A DNA stretch of 64,000 nt from Hyalangium versicolor. GTDB taxonomy: Bacteria > Myxococcota > Myxococcia > Myxococcales > Myxococcaceae. The DNA lies in contig NZ_JAHXBF010000025.1 of assembly GCF_020103695.1 (NCBI RefSeq), positions 1-64,000 on the forward strand, written 5' to 3'. Shown in pieces: positions 62,735 to 64,000 of the stretch. Every line of letters begins with the position of its first letter. The first letter of the stretch is position 1. A program made the position numbers and the translations under genes. The notes under the pieces are model-generated. The model did no database searches. It was not told the origin of the DNA and saw only the letters and a program-made list of their open reading frames with translations.

Positions 62735-64000
62735 GCGGTCTCCTGCGGGCCTCGCTGAGGCTCGATGACGCGAGCCACCGAGGCGGTGGAGGCGGGCAGG
62801 CCTTCCGCTCGCGCCGGAGTCCGCTGGGCGGACCGGACCCGTCCCGTGCGCTTCTTCCACCAGATGATGACGCCGGTAACGCTGAGCATCGCCACCACCA
62901 GACCCATCAGCGAGATGAGGATGCGCCCGGGCAGCCCCAGGATGCGGCCGGAGTGCAGCGGGAACTGGGCCTGGACGAAGACGTCCGCGGCCGTGCCCTT
63001 CCATGGCAGGCGCGCACCAAGAATCCGGCCGTCCTGGCTGTCGAGCTGGAGCTCACGATGACCCACGCCTCCCGCGCCATGACCGTCCTCGGGGTGGAAG
63101 AACGCGATGCTGTAAATGCCGTAGTACTCAGCGTGGTACAGGTACCCGACCGGCTCCGTCCAGCCGCGGCTCCGGGCCTCGCGGTCCGCGATCGCGATCG
63201 CCTCGGCGTAGCTGACCTTGGACTCGATCGGTAGAGCGGCCATCTCGCGCGTGTCGTACGGAGAGGGCGTCAGCTTCGAGACGACCGACATCACCGGGAT
63301 GAAGATCTCCTTGTAGAGATTCATCGAGAACGCGGTGAACGCCAGGATGAAGAGCAGCACCCACGTCCAGAGCCCGAAGGCCCGGTGCAGATCGAAGTTC
63401 AGCCGGTAACGCCCGGCGCCCCAGCGCACCTGCCACGCGGGCTTCCAGAGCTGCCAGAAGGAGCGCGGTGCGCCCTGGGGATTGCCGGCCTCCACGGCCG
63501 GTTCGGTGGTGGGAGCAGCCGGCGTGCTCCGTCGCTTGCGAAGAGGCAGCGTGAGGTAGAAGCCGACGAAGCAGTCGAAGGTCCAGATGAGCGCGATGAC
63601 ACCGAGCAGCCACGGCCCCCAGCGATCCGTGCCGAACATCACCGGCAGGTGCAGGGTGTAGTGCATCTTGTAGAGGAAGGAGACCGCGGTCTCCCGGGTG
63701 ACGGGCCACACCCGCCCCCACTCGCGACGGCCCAGTTCCTCTCCGGAGACCGGATCGACGAACACCTGATTGAAGCCCGGCTCGAACAGCTTGCCCGTCG
63801 CCGCGTCGACACGGGGCGAGATGCTGGCCGCGATGGACTTCCCCTCCTCCGCGGCCATCGGCATGTACGTGACACGCACCTCGGGGTGACGGGCCTCGAT
63901 CAAACGGACCAGCTCCAGCGGCGGGAGCGGCGTTCCCTGGGCTCGAGCCCGGGTCAACTGGGGGTTGAGCCACTCGTCGAGCTCGTGGTCCCAGGAAATG
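62728..64000 (-). CDS. PepSY-associated TM protein (iron-reductase/PiuB-like), partial
   Basis: The frame is open to the window edge, so the N-terminus is missing; the visible start of the sequence (DHELDEWLNPQL) matches the PepSY-TM family opening. TM helices: GPWLLGVIALIWTFDCFVGF, GLWTWVLLFILAFTAFSM and ILISLMGLVVAMLSVTGVII. PepSY-like regions lie between (VSYAEAIAIADREARSRGWT, ELQLDSQDGRILGARLPWKG). Conserved His residues (MHYTLHLP, FDLHRAFG, FPLHSGRI) fit haem or metal handling. It faces a Fur-family regulator and may serve siderophore-iron release; convergent overlap. Confidence 0.9.
   Translation of the reverse strand, partial: ISWDHELDEWLNPQLTRARAQGTPLPPLELVRLIEARHPEVRVTYMPMAAEEGKSIAASISPRVDAATGKLFEPGFNQVFVDPVSGEELGRREWGRVWPVTRETAVSFLYKMHYTLHLPVMFGTDRWGPWLLGVIALIWTFDCFVGFYLTLPLRKRRSTPAAPTTEPAVEAGNPQGAPRSFWQLWKPAWQVRWGAGRYRLNFDLHRAFGLWTWVLLFILAFTAFSMNLYKEIFIPVMSVVSKLTPSPYDTREMAALPIESKVSYAEAIAIADREARSRGWTEPVGYLYHAEYYGIYSIAFFHPEDGHGAGGVGHRELQLDSQDGRILGARLPWKGTAADVFVQAQFPLHSGRILGLPGRILISLMGLVVAMLSVTGVIIWWKKRTGRVRSAQRTPARAEGLPASTASVARVIEPQRGPQETAQ

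Overview
The window looks like chromosomal DNA of a myxobacterium, probably of the Cystobacterineae (Archangium, Cystobacter, Hyalangium or Stigmatella type). The grounds are very high GC, G/C-ending codons, many large lipoproteins, two MYXO-CTERM-like C-termini, Hanks-type kinases with the catalytic signature HRDISPQN and long disordered juxtamembrane regions, and extensive secretion and signalling capacity. This is inferred from protein style only; no rRNA or tRNA gene was seen.

Layout. (1) 1-15.9 kb is an accessory, surface-protein-rich zone. It holds a 5'-truncated polysaccharide deacetylase-SPOR protein, lipoproteins, a ~1,350-residue repeat adhesin-like protein with lipobox and MYXO-CTERM tail, a YCII protein, an EEP-family phosphatase, a collagen-like/fibrinogen-like lipoprotein, a GH18 chitinase with CBM5/12, and a 14-repeat FG-GAP lipoprotein. 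At least two further gene remnants (a FecR/TPR-like tail and the end of a sorbosone-dehydrogenase-like gene) suggest past rearrangement. (2) 15.9-20.7 kb: a LysR regulator divergent from a secreted alpha/beta hydrolase, then two small cytoplasmic proteins and a DNRLRE-type lipoprotein. (3) 20.7-26.8 kb (minus): an operon of a receiver-PilZ-like protein, a SAM methyltransferase and an HK-REC-HK hybrid kinase. (4) 27.1-33.4 kb: nadA, a zinc-ribbon protein, a metallothionein-like exported peptide, a polytopic membrane protein overlapping a SET-domain fusion protein, and a SprT-like metalloprotein. (5) 33.5-37.5 kb and 45.2-47.6 kb: two membrane Ser/Thr kinases. (6) 37.6-45.2 kb: glycerophosphodiesterase, deoxynucleoside kinase, a photoactive-yellow-protein homologue, a thioesterase, a toxin-44-like protein, an NmrA/LysR divergent pair, and a sulfur/Fe-S group (IscA-type, rhodanese-MoeB, rhodanese). 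(7) 48.5-55.3 kb: a plus-strand phosphate/polyphosphate-looking operon of porin, VTC polymerase domain, thymidylate-kinase-like protein fused to about ten ~27-residue repeats, DUF4956 membrane protein and lipoprotein, followed after an RBS-overlapping hairpin by a secreted purple-acid-phosphatase-like enzyme. (8) 55.4-64 kb: RNA m5C methyltransferase, M61 peptidase, a zinc-finger/TM/TPR protein, an RNase HII with an altered GRG motif, a coupled zinc-binding protein, a Fur regulator and a PepSY-TM protein running off the end.

The most notable items are the polyphosphate-type operon with its kinase-repeat fusion, the PYP homologue that keeps the chromophore cysteine, the stand-alone toxin-44-like protein with no evident immunity gene, the SET-domain fusion, and the RNase HII lacking the GRG motif. 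Start codons were chosen by ribosome-binding sites where visible; ambiguous ones are flagged.
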